64,000 nucleotides of DNA, taken from NCBI RefSeq assembly GCF_009725985.1, contig NZ_RCNR01000008.1, positions 103,439 to 167,438 of the forward strand. Reading direction: 5' to 3'. The translations under genes were made by a program, and so were the position numbers. Below the pieces are notes generated by a model, which saw nothing but the letters and a program-made list of their open reading frames with translations, was not told where the DNA came from and did no database searches. Source of the stretch: Zobellia amurskyensis. Its GTDB lineage: Bacteria > Bacteroidota > Bacteroidia > Flavobacteriales > Flavobacteriaceae. Within the stretch, counting starts at the first letter, position 1, and the number at the start of each line of letters is the position of its first letter. Positions 27,433-37,656 of the stretch are shown here, one piece after another.

Positions 27433-28545
27433 TTAAATACTATCATAAATAGCACAATACTCATGAGTAATCCTATCCCATGTATATTGACTTTCCACTT
27501 TAGCTTTGGCATGCTTGCCTAAAACCTCAAAATCTTCGCTACTATTCTCTGCCCAAACCAACTTTTCGGCTAAATCGTCAACATTTTTGTTTTGAAAGTA
27601 CAAAACATGATTGTCATCAAAAACTTGTGTGTTTTCAGGAATGTCACTTGCTATAATTGGCTTTCCCGCACTAGCAACCTCTAACAACATAATAGACATG
27701 CCTTCTGTTTCTGACGGGAAAATAAAGTACTCACTTTGCTCAACTAGTGCCAAAAGGGTAGGTAGGGGGCTCACAAAACCTAAAAAATGAACATTTAAAC
27801 CTTTACCCAATTCTTTAATCTGCTTGATATAAGTGGGGTAATTATCCAACTCACCTGCCACAAAGATATTCCCTTTATAATCTATTTTCTTATATGCCTT
27901 TAACATGGTATGAAGACCTTTAGTCCCCATTATTCTTCTTGCCGCAAAGAGAACGAATGGCTCATCATACCCTAAATTTTTCGGCCAGAAACTCTTTGCT
28001 CCCTCATAATCGATTTTTCCCATTAGATTAATACCATTTGGTATAAATTTAACAACTACATTATTGTTCTCTTTATAAAACTCACATAAAGGCTTGGAAA
28101 TGGCGGTCTTAGTGCCTGAGAAATTTAAAAACCGTTTTTCAGATATTTTAAAGAACCACTTAGCAACCTTACCCCATTTGTCTCTTTTATATGGTGCTTC
28201 GTGTGCTGTGGCCACCACCTTGGCCTCTTTACTTAAAGCATTTAAAAAGAAAAAACTATCAATTTTGTGTGCATGAATGATATCATATTTACCTTTTATT
28301 TTAATGTGCATACAACACATCCAATAGTATATAAACACTCCTAAGCTCCCCAATTTAATCTCAGAAAACTCTATAACGTTAACTCCCTCTATGTGATTTT
28401 TAGCTTTTTCATTTTTATAACAGTAAACCGTTATATCATATTTATCAACCAAGTTGAGAATCATATTCTCTGCTACACGGCTAGTCCCTCCCCGAGATGG
28501 AAAATATTTAATACCAAAAAAAGCTATTTTTTTCTTTACAGCCAT
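27433..28545 (-). CDS. Family 4 glycosyltransferase
   Basis: 370 residues from the ATG at 28545; the first in-frame TTG at 28551 adds two residues only. The N-terminal GGTSRVAENMIL and the C-terminal donor-binding block FPSETEGMSIMLLEVAS, with the EX7E Glu pair, are typical of GT4 (GT-B fold) enzymes. It should add one sugar to the lipid-linked repeat unit on the cytoplasmic face of the membrane. Last glycosyltransferase of the leftward exopolysaccharide operon, 63 bp after its neighbour. Donor and acceptor cannot be read from sequence. Confidence 0.88.
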   Translation of the reverse strand: MAVKKKIAFFGIKYFPSRGGTSRVAENMILNLVDKYDITVYCYKNEKAKNHIEGVNVIEFSEIKLGSLGVFIYYWMCCMHIKIKGKYDIIHAHKIDSFFFLNALSKEAKVVATAHEAPYKRDKWGKVAKWFFKISEKRFLNFSGTKTAISKPLCEFYKENNNVVVKFIPNGINLMGKIDYEGAKSFWPKNLGYDEPFVLFAARRIMGTKGLHTMLKAYKKIDYKGNIFVAGELDNYPTYIKQIKELGKGLNVHFLGFVSPLPTLLALVEQSEYFIFPSETEGMSIMLLEVASAGKPIIASDIPENTQVFDDNHVLYFQNKNVDDLAEKLVWAENSSEDFEVLGKHAKAKVESQYTWDRITHEYCAIYDSI

Positions 28546-28608
28546 AGTCAAAGATTTGAAATCTTTTGAATTAACATTACTTGATTATACTCTTCTGTTA
28601 AATATAAT

Positions 28609-29709
28609 TTACTTCAATATATCTTGGTAAAGTTCGTAGTATGCCGAAGTCATCTTTTTTAAACTGAACACCTCATCAATTCTTGCTTTTCCTTTTGCTC
28701 CCATTTGCTCTGCAACCTCATCATTATCCAACAGATATAAAACTTTCTCCGATAAAACTTCAGGTGCTGCATTAGGAATTAAAAAACCCGTATCTCCATC
28801 CTTAACTATCTCATTAGTTCCTCCACCTGTAGTTGCAACGACCGGTTTTCCCAACGCCATATATTCAAGAATAGAATTTGAAATTCCCTCTCCATGGACA
28901 TCTGTATTTGTAGCTAAGACTCCCACGTCAAAAACATTTACTAATGATTCTACGTCACTTCTAACTCCCGTAAAAACAAAATGGGATAAATATTTATGGG
29001 GAATCATCTCCTTGCATTTTCCAAGGTTAGGTCCGTCACCTATAGACATAAAAAGCACATCATTACGGCTATCCAAAATGGACAAACCAGCTTTAATAAA
29101 GTTTGCAAAATCTTTTTTATCCGTAAAACTTGCGACCATACCAACAATTCTTTGGTCCGATAAACCAAACTCTTCTCTTACAATAGAAGGTTTTTTTAGA
29201 TTATCTATTCTCTTATTTCCAAAGCCATTATAAATACATACTCTTTTCTTCTCAGGAACACCATATGCATCCAAACCAGCTAGTGAATTACCAAGTATAA
29301 CCTCTGAAAACGGGAAAGTTAGCCTAGCCCTTAGTAAACGCTTATCAAAAAACCCCATGTCTTTTGTAGCATTTACTATATTACCATTAATGATTTTAAC
29401 ACCTAAAATTACAGAAGCAGGAATAGCCAAAATAGTAGACATTGTACCCCAACTATGAATAACATCTGGTTTATAATTTTTACAAAACTCATAAAGCCTG
29501 TAAAAAACCATAGGATTTTTTTTAGGAACCCTTTTCATAATCGTTATCGGAATACCAAGTTTAAACACTTCTTTATAGTGTACTTTATCAGAAAATGTCA
29601 CCAAAGACAATTCAATATCTTTATGGCTTTCAAATCCCTTAATAAGTTCGATCAATCTTCTTTCCCTACCTCCCGAGGTAAGACTATCAATAAGTAATAA
29701 TACCTTCAT
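28609..29709 (-). CDS. Family 4 glycosyltransferase
   Basis: 366 residues. The acceptor side begins SLTSGGRERRLIELIKGF and the donor side carries GEGISNSILEYMALGKPVV, a GT4 EX7E block that lies where UDP- or GDP-sugars bind. Related enzymes add residues to exopolysaccharide repeat units. Separated by 63 bp from the preceding and following glycosyltransferase genes. It is not a recent duplicate of its neighbours, since identity is confined to the family motifs. Confidence 0.88.
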   Translation of the reverse strand: MKVLLLIDSLTSGGRERRLIELIKGFESHKDIELSLVTFSDKVHYKEVFKLGIPITIMKRVPKKNPMVFYRLYEFCKNYKPDVIHSWGTMSTILAIPASVILGVKIINGNIVNATKDMGFFDKRLLRARLTFPFSEVILGNSLAGLDAYGVPEKKRVCIYNGFGNKRIDNLKKPSIVREEFGLSDQRIVGMVASFTDKKDFANFIKAGLSILDSRNDVLFMSIGDGPNLGKCKEMIPHKYLSHFVFTGVRSDVESLVNVFDVGVLATNTDVHGEGISNSILEYMALGKPVVATTGGGTNEIVKDGDTGFLIPNAAPEVLSEKVLYLLDNDEVAEQMGAKGKARIDEVFSLKKMTSAYYELYQDILK

Positions 29710-29772
29710 TCAATGTTGGTCAACTCTATTTTTATTACATGTGTGGTGAACACTTTAACTTACGTTTATATA

Positions 29773-30885
29773 TTAAAGACAGATGTTACCCTCATCTATT
29801 TTAAATATTTCAATATTTTTTATCAATTTTAAGTACTGATTTTGAAATGCTTCATAACTAAAATTCTCTACAAGATGATTGTAGCTTTCCATACCCATTT
29901 CAATTCTTTTATTCGGTAATTTCACAAGATTTGCGAGATGCTCAGCTAGCGTATTAGTATCACCAATCTCAGTGATGAAACCATTCTTTCTATGAATTAC
30001 GAGTCTTGAATTATCACCTGCATCTGTTGCAACAATAGGTAAAGCACAATTCATAGCCTCCATAACAGAGTTGGAAACCCCTTCAAAAGATGAAGTACAT
30101 AAATAAATATCTGATTCTTCAAGTAGTTGGTAAATATTGGATGGGTTAGTTACAAGTTCAACTTCATTTACCAACCCGTACCGCTGTATATCTGCAACAA
30201 TATTGTCTTCTTCAGGGCCCTGACCTACAATTTTATAATGGAGTTTATATTCGTCTCCCAATTTTGCTTTAAGTTCATGAATACACTTAAGAGCAACATC
30301 ATACTTCTTTTGTTCTACCAACCTACCCATACTGATTATATTAACCGGTTCGTTGCTTAATACACCCCTCTCTTGAAACGGCTTAATATCTATACCATTG
30401 GATATGACAAAAACATTCTTCTTAAACCCAAAGTCTTGCGAAGAACGATAAGCAGCAAAATTATTTGCAATGGTATAGTCAAGTAAATAGTTATTTACTG
30501 CACGCAAAGCCATAAATTTTAGCTTAGGCATATAACTATTTCTAATCCCTCCAAAGGAATGAGGTACACCGGCCAACTTGCCACACAAACCAGAGAACAT
30601 AGTGTCTGTAGGCAAGAACGAAAAAATAATATCTATTTTTTCGTTCTTTAGAAATTTGATAAAATCAACTGTTTTAGCTAAAACGTTTGGCGACAATACA
30701 ATGTGATTTATTTCTTCTTTTTGAATAAACTGTCTATAGGGTTCATAGGATGGTTCCGGTTTAAGAATTGCCACCGTAACATTATGGTAGGGCTTGAGTG
30801 CTTTCGCCAATAATAGGCATTGCTTCTCAGCACCTCCGCGACTTAATGAGTTTATAGTAATACAGATATTTTTCTTTTCTGTCAT
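29773..30885 (-). CDS. Family 4 glycosyltransferase
   Basis: 370 residues. SLSRGGAEKQCLLLAKAL near the N-terminus and SSFEGVSNSVMEAMNCALPIVA near residue 265 are the usual GT4 acceptor and donor blocks. The GRLVEQKKYD segment carries the conserved Arg and Lys that contact the donor phosphates. Third of four GT4 enzymes in the operon. The number of glycosyltransferases plus the initiating phosphotransferase suggests a repeat unit of about five sugars, if each adds one. Confidence 0.88.
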   Translation of the reverse strand: MTEKKNICITINSLSRGGAEKQCLLLAKALKPYHNVTVAILKPEPSYEPYRQFIQKEEINHIVLSPNVLAKTVDFIKFLKNEKIDIIFSFLPTDTMFSGLCGKLAGVPHSFGGIRNSYMPKLKFMALRAVNNYLLDYTIANNFAAYRSSQDFGFKKNVFVISNGIDIKPFQERGVLSNEPVNIISMGRLVEQKKYDVALKCIHELKAKLGDEYKLHYKIVGQGPEEDNIVADIQRYGLVNEVELVTNPSNIYQLLEESDIYLCTSSFEGVSNSVMEAMNCALPIVATDAGDNSRLVIHRKNGFITEIGDTNTLAEHLANLVKLPNKRIEMGMESYNHLVENFSYEAFQNQYLKLIKNIEIFKIDEGNICL

Positions 30886-30966
30886 AGCTACCTTTGCAAT
30901 TGATATTCAGATATTAGACGCAAACGGTTTATTACCTCTTAAGCAATCATTTTATTATTGCTTGTT

Positions 30967-32154
30967 TTATAGGCTTTCTATAAATTTATTTAACCGCGAA
31001 CCATGTGTTCGGTAGTCAAACTCCCTTAAACCCAACCTCTGACCGTTAAGTCCTATTTCTTCAGCTTTTTCTGGATTATCAACCACGAACTTCATTTTTT
31101 CTGCAAAAGCATTAACATCATATTTCTCGGCCATTAAAGCAGTTACTTCATCTTCAAAATAATTGGGTATCTCTCCAATATTAGTAGTTACGACCGGATT
31201 TCCAGAAGCTAGGTACTCCCCAATTTTGTGAGGAAATCTTGATGTATCCTGAACTGTTGGTCTAAGCGGTATAAGCAGAGCCTTTGCGTTCACGTACAAG
31301 TTTACCAAATCTGAATACGGTATGTTTGAGAACAATTGTATAGGGTTGGTTTTAAAAACATTGTTCATTTCTTGCTGAAACCTAGCCACTTCTTTTTGAC
31401 TCTCTCCACTAACAATCATGTACAACTTTACACTTTCGTCTTGTGCAATACGCTTATAGGCTTCTAAAATAAAATCTATAACCTCACGATAAGAAATACT
31501 ACCACAGTATAAAAAATAAGGCTCAGATGGCTCTCTAGCTATATTGAACTTATCAAAGTCGCATACGATGGGTAATTTTAGGTTAGGTTTGGCAGGACAG
31601 GCATTACCGTAAAAACTCATTAGTTTGTCACTAATGGGAAGGGCTCCATCATAAAATTTAACCACCCATTTATCTAGTACATAATCATTAATCTTTCTTG
31701 AAAAACTTCTTTTATGTTGCATGGAGGAAGCCATTTCAACCAGATTGATAGCAATTGGAAACTTAAAGAGGGAAGCAAATAAAAGATACCGGAAAACATG
31801 TATTAACTTTCTGTTGGATAGTACTGCCATACTAATTTCACCTTCCTTCTTCAACTTTTTCAAATACTGATACTCTCCATAGACCCCTCTAAACTTCTGT
31901 AAGTTTCGGTTAACGAAACCACTTGGCTTATGGACTTCTTTAGAGGTATAAATATAATTGATGCCCTCATATATACCTTCATATTCAAAGTCTGGGTGTT
32001 CCCCTTGGTTCCAGGAACCTTTTCGGCATATAATCGTTGCTTTAATGTTTTCATGGAGCAATGCCCTTGCCATTAAAGTCATTCTTTGCACCGAAGCCAA
32101 ACCATAGGGAAATCTAGCTTCCCCTAGAAAAATAACATGTTTTTGATTTCTCAT
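30967..32154 (-). CDS. Glycosyltransferase, GT4-like
   Basis: 395 residues from the ATG at 32154 (MRNQKHVIFLGEARFPYG); a TTG at 32199 would add 15 residues ahead of the conserved start and is less likely. The first glycine-rich segment (EARFPYGLASVQRM) and the C-terminal FPHKIGEYLASGNPVV block fit GT4-like GT-B enzymes. The EX7E region is weak compared with its neighbours, so this is the most divergent of the four. It is the first glycosyltransferase downstream of the flippase gene. Confidence 0.8.
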   Translation of the reverse strand: MRNQKHVIFLGEARFPYGLASVQRMTLMARALLHENIKATIICRKGSWNQGEHPDFEYEGIYEGINYIYTSKEVHKPSGFVNRNLQKFRGVYGEYQYLKKLKKEGEISMAVLSNRKLIHVFRYLLFASLFKFPIAINLVEMASSMQHKRSFSRKINDYVLDKWVVKFYDGALPISDKLMSFYGNACPAKPNLKLPIVCDFDKFNIAREPSEPYFLYCGSISYREVIDFILEAYKRIAQDESVKLYMIVSGESQKEVARFQQEMNNVFKTNPIQLFSNIPYSDLVNLYVNAKALLIPLRPTVQDTSRFPHKIGEYLASGNPVVTTNIGEIPNYFEDEVTALMAEKYDVNAFAEKMKFVVDNPEKAEEIGLNGQRLGLREFDYRTHGSRLNKFIESL

Positions 32155-32241
32155 ATTCTGTTCTACAAAACTATAGGTGGTATGTATTCCGAATTGCAAG
32201 AGATTCTTTATCTATTACATTTATACTCCTAGCTAAATTCT

Positions 32242-33603
32242 TTACTGTGCCCATATGCCCCTTTCTTTTTTAGCCAATATTTTCATAACTTGAATTGGAG
32301 CTAAAATGGCCAAAGGTATTAAACAAGCTACGGTACCCAAAACAATACCGACTACACCAAGGTTTAAAACTTTAACGAAGAACAAAGAAGCAGGTATATT
32401 TATTAGAGCAGCAAAAAGATAGGCGTACATCTGAATCCTTATCTTCCCTGTGCCATTCAACACTATACTAAAAATATTAATCCAAGTAACCAAACAGACA
32501 GACACGGCAACAGTGATAGAAATACCAATTGGTATGACCAAGTTATCCTGCAACCAGAACTTGTAAACAAACGGTGATATCAAAACCATAATAAGTGCAA
32601 GTATTAAAGTAACGAACCATACTTTCACTACAGTTTTTAAAGATTTCTTCATCCACTCTATATCACCTTTTACATAAGCCTCTATATTAGAAGGCCAAAG
32701 CTGATTTGTGATAATCACGAAAAGAATCATGAATATAGAGAGGTACTTATATGCGGCTTCATATTGAGGCACCCCTTCTAAAGAAACAAAACTTGCAATT
32801 AAAAGATTGTTGGTCTGATGAATGACAAGAAGAGATACTTTAATTAGAAAAAATTTCACTCCCAACGAAAATAAGTCCTTAAAATAAGAGAGTTTTACGG
32901 CTTTTAGTGTTGGTCTATACTGACTAAACTTGCGCCTAAAAAAATAAAGCCCTACAAATAAGGGTACCAAAGCAAATGTCATAGCCTTTGCTGTTCCAAA
33001 GAGCAGCAAAGAATCACTCATAATAAACGGTATTAATAAAATCAACACCAAAAAAGAAGCCTTCGTCAATAAAGAAAAATACTCTACATACGCCATTTTT
33101 TGTAAGGCATAGAAAATCTCATACACATTACGGGTTACGAACCTAATACCAAAAGCAACAATTATTACGGCTCCCAACATTTTAACTTCTTCAACCATAT
33201 CAGGAGTAATATTAAGCCAAGCCGTCCAAGGAAGTATAAAATTAAGAGCAAGTAAAACAAAGGTTAGTAGGGTAACTATACCTCCTAAAACAAAATAAGC
33301 GGTACTAACATAATGCACAGCTTCTTTTTCTTCATCTCTGGCAATAGCTTCTCCAAATTTATTTCTCAAGCCAAGTCCTATACCAATATCAAAATTCAAA
33401 AACCAATCTATGGTAGATAAGAGCGTTAGATATATCCCAAATTTCATGGCTCCTAGATAGTCCAATGATAAGGGGAAATATAGAAAACCAATTAAGATTC
33501 CCAACCCCTTGATGATAATGGTCAAGAAAATATTTTTTTTAGCCTTTGATGTCCTTCCGTTTCCTTTCCCTATAAGACCTTGTACCTTTTCTAATAATTT
33601 CAT
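32242..33603 (-). CDS. Wzx-like oligosaccharide flippase
   Basis: 453 residues with about 12-14 hydrophobic helices, a member of the MOP/polysaccharide synthase family (RfbX-like). The early segment GILIGFLYFPLSLDYLGAMKFGIYLT is typical of this family. It should flip the lipid-linked repeat unit across the inner membrane. The start is 14 bp after the stop of the polymerase gene upstream. Order of polymerase, flippase and glycosyltransferases is usual for Wzx/Wzy-dependent pathways. Confidence 0.88.
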   Translation of the reverse strand: MKLLEKVQGLIGKGNGRTSKAKKNIFLTIIIKGLGILIGFLYFPLSLDYLGAMKFGIYLTLLSTIDWFLNFDIGIGLGLRNKFGEAIARDEEKEAVHYVSTAYFVLGGIVTLLTFVLLALNFILPWTAWLNITPDMVEEVKMLGAVIIVAFGIRFVTRNVYEIFYALQKMAYVEYFSLLTKASFLVLILLIPFIMSDSLLLFGTAKAMTFALVPLFVGLYFFRRKFSQYRPTLKAVKLSYFKDLFSLGVKFFLIKVSLLVIHQTNNLLIASFVSLEGVPQYEAAYKYLSIFMILFVIITNQLWPSNIEAYVKGDIEWMKKSLKTVVKVWFVTLILALIMVLISPFVYKFWLQDNLVIPIGISITVAVSVCLVTWINIFSIVLNGTGKIRIQMYAYLFAALINIPASLFFVKVLNLGVVGIVLGTVACLIPLAILAPIQVMKILAKKERGIWAQ

Positions 33604-33617
33604 ACGTAAATCCTAGC

Positions 33618-35003
33618 CTATTTTAAATACTCAGTTTTGGAATGAAAAACTTTGGTTTCTTCAATCTTATGTATACCCATACCCATACCAATATGTACGG
33701 CATATAGAACGGAAACATATGAAAGAAACAAAAATGTATTTGTAAGATTACCTATCATAAAAATTATACTTGCTAAAAAAGGAATTACAAAATATAGGTT
33801 GTTGTGGAACGAGCGTGAATAGTAAAAAGCGGATAACATCACGAATAAAGTAAAACATACAAATGCCGGCACTCCATATTCAAACAAAGAGGAAAAATAC
33901 CCACTATGCAAGCTTCCCGTAGTAGCTGTAGCACGATCTCTATCTCCGGTTATCCTTAACAAGTTAATGTAATAGACCTCATTCTTTAAACCTCCATAAC
34001 CCAACCATGGTTTCTTATGTATATTATCCAACACCATACCATAATACCCTTTACGACCTCCAACAGAATCCGTAAGCCTATCTTTTACAACAGCACTATT
34101 TACAATATCTTGGTAATAGAAAATAGTAACGCAAAGTAGCATGGCAAGACCGGCAAGACCGGCAAACAAAATCTTTTCCAGAGCCACCTTATTAATAAAA
34201 ATTAAATAAGTAACTAAAACTAAGGCAAGTATTATCCAGCTCATCCTCATAAAAGAAGTTACAACACCAATAGAAAATAATATAATAAGACCTGTTTTTA
34301 ATAAATTATTTTTGACGGTTGTAAATACCCAAACAATAGCGATAATTAGAAAGTAAGAGTGAAAATACTCCGTACTGAAAATACCATTAGATCTTATTAC
34401 AGAACCAAAAGCAGGTCTATTGTCGCCAATACGCATAAAATAAGGTTCTAGCCCCAACTGTATAATAGCTACTACTGAGGTTACTATAGCTCCTATTATA
34501 ATTGATTTCCCTATTAAATCATAGGTTGGCTGGTCTGCCATAAGTTTCAAGCCAATAAGTATAATTACAAAGGCAAAAGATTCTAAAATAGTCTTTAAAG
34601 CATCTCCAGCACCAACATCATCTACATTTACCCCAATAGAAATGGTAAGTAATGTTATATACAATGCCAGCGGTATCATAAACAACGGTGTTCTTCTCTT
34701 AGAGGCCGACGGTAGTTTCTCTTTGGACAACAAAGTCTTACGTACTATAAAAAAAAGAAGTAAAAGGTATATTAGTCTAAGCGGCTGTATTTCAAAAAAA
34801 CTAAACCCTGGAATCTTAATGGTCAATAGTTCATTTATATTTCCAGTCAGAAAATAAAATGATAAAAGAAAACCCTCCAATTTGTACTTGGAATTACTTT
34901 TATATGTTAAGTAAGAGGCAATAATGCCGGCGATTACAAAGTAGATGTAAAAGTGATCTAAGTTAGCCCCTGGCCATTTGAAGTGCTGTCCGTAATTGTT
35001 CAT
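33618..35003 (-). CDS. Wzy-like O-antigen/exopolysaccharide polymerase
   Basis: 461 residues, about 11-12 hydrophobic helices. The long outer loop contains GGRKGYYGMVLDNIHKKPWLGYG followed by HSGYFSSLFEYGV, the Wzy_C/O-antigen ligase pattern. It should polymerise repeat units on the outer face of the inner membrane. Position between the tyrosine kinase and the flippase supports polymerase over ligase. The start is 34 bp after the kinase gene stop. Confidence 0.82.
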   Translation of the reverse strand: MNNYGQHFKWPGANLDHFYIYFVIAGIIASYLTYKSNSKYKLEGFLLSFYFLTGNINELLTIKIPGFSFFEIQPLRLIYLLLLFFIVRKTLLSKEKLPSASKRRTPLFMIPLALYITLLTISIGVNVDDVGAGDALKTILESFAFVIILIGLKLMADQPTYDLIGKSIIIGAIVTSVVAIIQLGLEPYFMRIGDNRPAFGSVIRSNGIFSTEYFHSYFLIIAIVWVFTTVKNNLLKTGLIILFSIGVVTSFMRMSWIILALVLVTYLIFINKVALEKILFAGLAGLAMLLCVTIFYYQDIVNSAVVKDRLTDSVGGRKGYYGMVLDNIHKKPWLGYGGLKNEVYYINLLRITGDRDRATATTGSLHSGYFSSLFEYGVPAFVCFTLFVMLSAFYYSRSFHNNLYFVIPFLASIIFMIGNLTNTFLFLSYVSVLYAVHIGMGMGIHKIEETKVFHSKTEYLK

Positions 35004-35037
35004 CGCGACTTAGAGTCTATCAATTTGATAAATAAAA

Positions 35038-37554
35038 CTATACTGAAAAGGACTTATCTACCAGTTGTTTTTCTTTGTTCAGACCATACTTTGCCTCATA
35101 CCCATATTTATGATCTTCCTTAAGGGCATCGTTAAAAATGATGTAACTTTTCTTCTTTTTATCTCTCGGAATTAAGTTATCCAAATCTTCAAGGAATTCT
35201 ATTTTGGAAACATTTCTCCTAACTACAAACAAGTTAATATCCATTTCATCCAAAAGCAGTAAAAAGTCTGAAACCAAACCAACCGCTGGCGTATCTAGAA
35301 TTACATAATCGTATTCTAGTTTTAGTTTTTCTATAAGAGATTTCATCTTATCGCCAGACAGTAATTCTTGAACATTACCATCTACAATTTCTGTAGGAAT
35401 AAATTTTAAATTCTTAACTTTTTCGTGTGAATGAACAATATCATTAACAGAGCTTAGTTCTCCTTTTAAATAATTTGATAGCCCTTTACCTTTTATTTTA
35501 CGAATACCCTTAACTAAGCTAGGGTTTCGTAAATCAGCATCTACTATAATAATATTTTTACCGGCTTCGGCAAGCGTTATTCCCAAATTAATAGCACTAT
35601 ACGTCTTGCCTTCCTCCGGCAATATAGAGGTTATACCAATAACCCCTTTACCTGAAGAATTCACGAGTTTTAGGTTGGTACTAAGATCTCTAAAAGATTC
35701 TTTAAGTTTCCAAAGCGAAACTTCAGAATCGGCTTCAGATGTTTTAAAATTCTGGTCAACAAAATCAAACAATTTTTGACTTCCTTTTATTTTTTTAATA
35801 GTTTTTTCAAGTTCTTGACCTATATAAGGAATTTTGAATGACCTTTCTTTTGGTTCATCATCATAATGAATGATGCTTGCGATAATCGGCATATCACTGT
35901 TGGCCATAACTTGATGTACATTCTCTATGGTATCGTCTGGTGAAAAGAATATCATCCAGCCTAGTGGAATTAGCGTACCAAGAACAATAGCAAGCGCCAA
36001 CAACAGTGATTTTTGCGGAGCTACCTGGCCATTTCCTTCCATTCTAGCTTCATCCAGAATTCTTGTATCTGTTGTGCTTTCCGCTCGAGCAATTCCTGTT
36101 TTAGCCAATTCCTGACTCAAATACTTATAGAGGTTTTCATATAACGTATTTTGTCGTTGTATGTTGAGTAACTGAATTTCCCTGGTTGGCAATGAGCTAA
36201 TCTCCTCATCTATACTAGATAATTGTGAAGTTATACCACCCAATGCTGCCTGCGATGATCGCACAGCACTTTTGAGATTACTTAACAATATTTCTGTAGA
36301 TTCTTTAATTTGACCATTTAGAATAGTCATCTCCTGATTGTTGCTCGTGACAAAAAACTTCTTTTTAGAACGTTCTGAATAGAGATTTTTTAACTCCTCA
36401 ATATTCTGATTAATAGAAGCATCTTCAACACCAATACCGGAAGGCATTATAAAATCATCACTATTTCTATTATTACGTACGCTTCTTATAATAGAATTAT
36501 AATAGTTGATGTTCATTTTAATCTTGGCCGCCTCAACTTGTAGGTTGTTCGTCTGATCCAATGCATTAGAGGCCGTAGCTCCCAGATCAACCGCTTTTTT
36601 ATCTATTTTAAAAGCCTCTAACTCCACCTCGAATCTCGTGAGGGAATCAGAAATTATTCGTAGTTGATTTTGAATAAAAGCTTCTTTACCAGCTGCTATC
36701 TCATTTCTTGAAGAAAGTTCGTTATGAACATAATTCTCTGTCAATTGTTTAAGAAAATCAACCTCCTTACTCACAATAGGCCCAGTAGAAACTATTTTAA
36801 AAATACTTGCCTGTATATCAATATTATCGGCCTCAAGCTTGCCCATGTAATCCTTTGCTACACCTTCTATATTATGAATAACAAAATTTAGGTCATCACC
36901 GTCAAAGTCTTCAATTGTAACATTATATTCCGGCCTATTAAGAGTGAATGTAAAATACTCGTGCTCTATTTTGTCTCCAAACTTATATTCCCCTGAAAAA
37001 TCAAAACTTCTTTCTACTTCTCTAACGGATCCATTAGAAGGGTTGGAAACCCCAAACTCATCGCCTTCAATAGTTAATTTATAACTATCTCCCCCCAATA
37101 ATTCAATTTCAAAAGGCACACCGAATAATTGGGGTCTGGAACGATCTAGCTCCACCTCAAAAGGAAAATAACCATATCTCTCCTCTGAAGAAAATAAGCT
37201 CTCAGTATGGTATGACACATCAAAATTTAAATCTTCGATGGTCTGCCTTATAAGACTGAAGGATTTTAAAATACCTATTTCATTATATAGGTTTTTCTCC
37301 ATCTCAATTAAACTTACGCCACCTTCAACGTATTCACTATCCCCTAAAACACGGTTTCTACCTTTAGAATCAATTAATACAGAGGTGGAGACTTCATATA
37401 TGGATGTAGCCGTAGCTATATAAATCAAAGCCAAGAGCACAAATAGGCCAATGCTTGCCATAAAGAACATCTTGTTCTTGTATATTTTCCGAAAAAATAA
37501 TTTTAGATTAATCTCTTGCTGAGCATTAACTTGATTATTCTTTTTCTCTTTCAT
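35038..37554 (-). CDS. Wzc-like polysaccharide co-polymerase and tyrosine kinase
   Basis: 838 residues. A Wzz domain with a membrane helix at about 28-50 and a second at about 530-550 flanks a long periplasmic coiled region. The cytoplasmic kinase follows: Walker A SILPEEGKT (about 643-651), Walker A' IIIVDADLRNPS (about 667-678) and Walker B YVILDTP. The C-terminal tail carries tyrosines in YGYEAKYG, likely autophosphorylation sites though fewer than in E. coli Wzc. It controls chain length and assembly with the export protein. Spacing to the Wza-like gene is 102 bp. Confidence 0.92.
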   Translation of the reverse strand: MKEKKNNQVNAQQEINLKLFFRKIYKNKMFFMASIGLFVLLALIYIATATSIYEVSTSVLIDSKGRNRVLGDSEYVEGGVSLIEMEKNLYNEIGILKSFSLIRQTIEDLNFDVSYHTESLFSSEERYGYFPFEVELDRSRPQLFGVPFEIELLGGDSYKLTIEGDEFGVSNPSNGSVREVERSFDFSGEYKFGDKIEHEYFTFTLNRPEYNVTIEDFDGDDLNFVIHNIEGVAKDYMGKLEADNIDIQASIFKIVSTGPIVSKEVDFLKQLTENYVHNELSSRNEIAAGKEAFIQNQLRIISDSLTRFEVELEAFKIDKKAVDLGATASNALDQTNNLQVEAAKIKMNINYYNSIIRSVRNNRNSDDFIMPSGIGVEDASINQNIEELKNLYSERSKKKFFVTSNNQEMTILNGQIKESTEILLSNLKSAVRSSQAALGGITSQLSSIDEEISSLPTREIQLLNIQRQNTLYENLYKYLSQELAKTGIARAESTTDTRILDEARMEGNGQVAPQKSLLLALAIVLGTLIPLGWMIFFSPDDTIENVHQVMANSDMPIIASIIHYDDEPKERSFKIPYIGQELEKTIKKIKGSQKLFDFVDQNFKTSEADSEVSLWKLKESFRDLSTNLKLVNSSGKGVIGITSILPEEGKTYSAINLGITLAEAGKNIIIVDADLRNPSLVKGIRKIKGKGLSNYLKGELSSVNDIVHSHEKVKNLKFIPTEIVDGNVQELLSGDKMKSLIEKLKLEYDYVILDTPAVGLVSDFLLLLDEMDINLFVVRRNVSKIEFLEDLDNLIPRDKKKKSYIIFNDALKEDHKYGYEAKYGLNKEKQLVDKSFSV

Positions 37555-37656
37555 TTCGCTGTCATTATTGTTTTCATTAAGTCCGAACTCACTTATTGAT
37601 GTTCACACCATACTGAAAGCTTATTTTATACTTTATGAAGGACTACGATTTTTTTA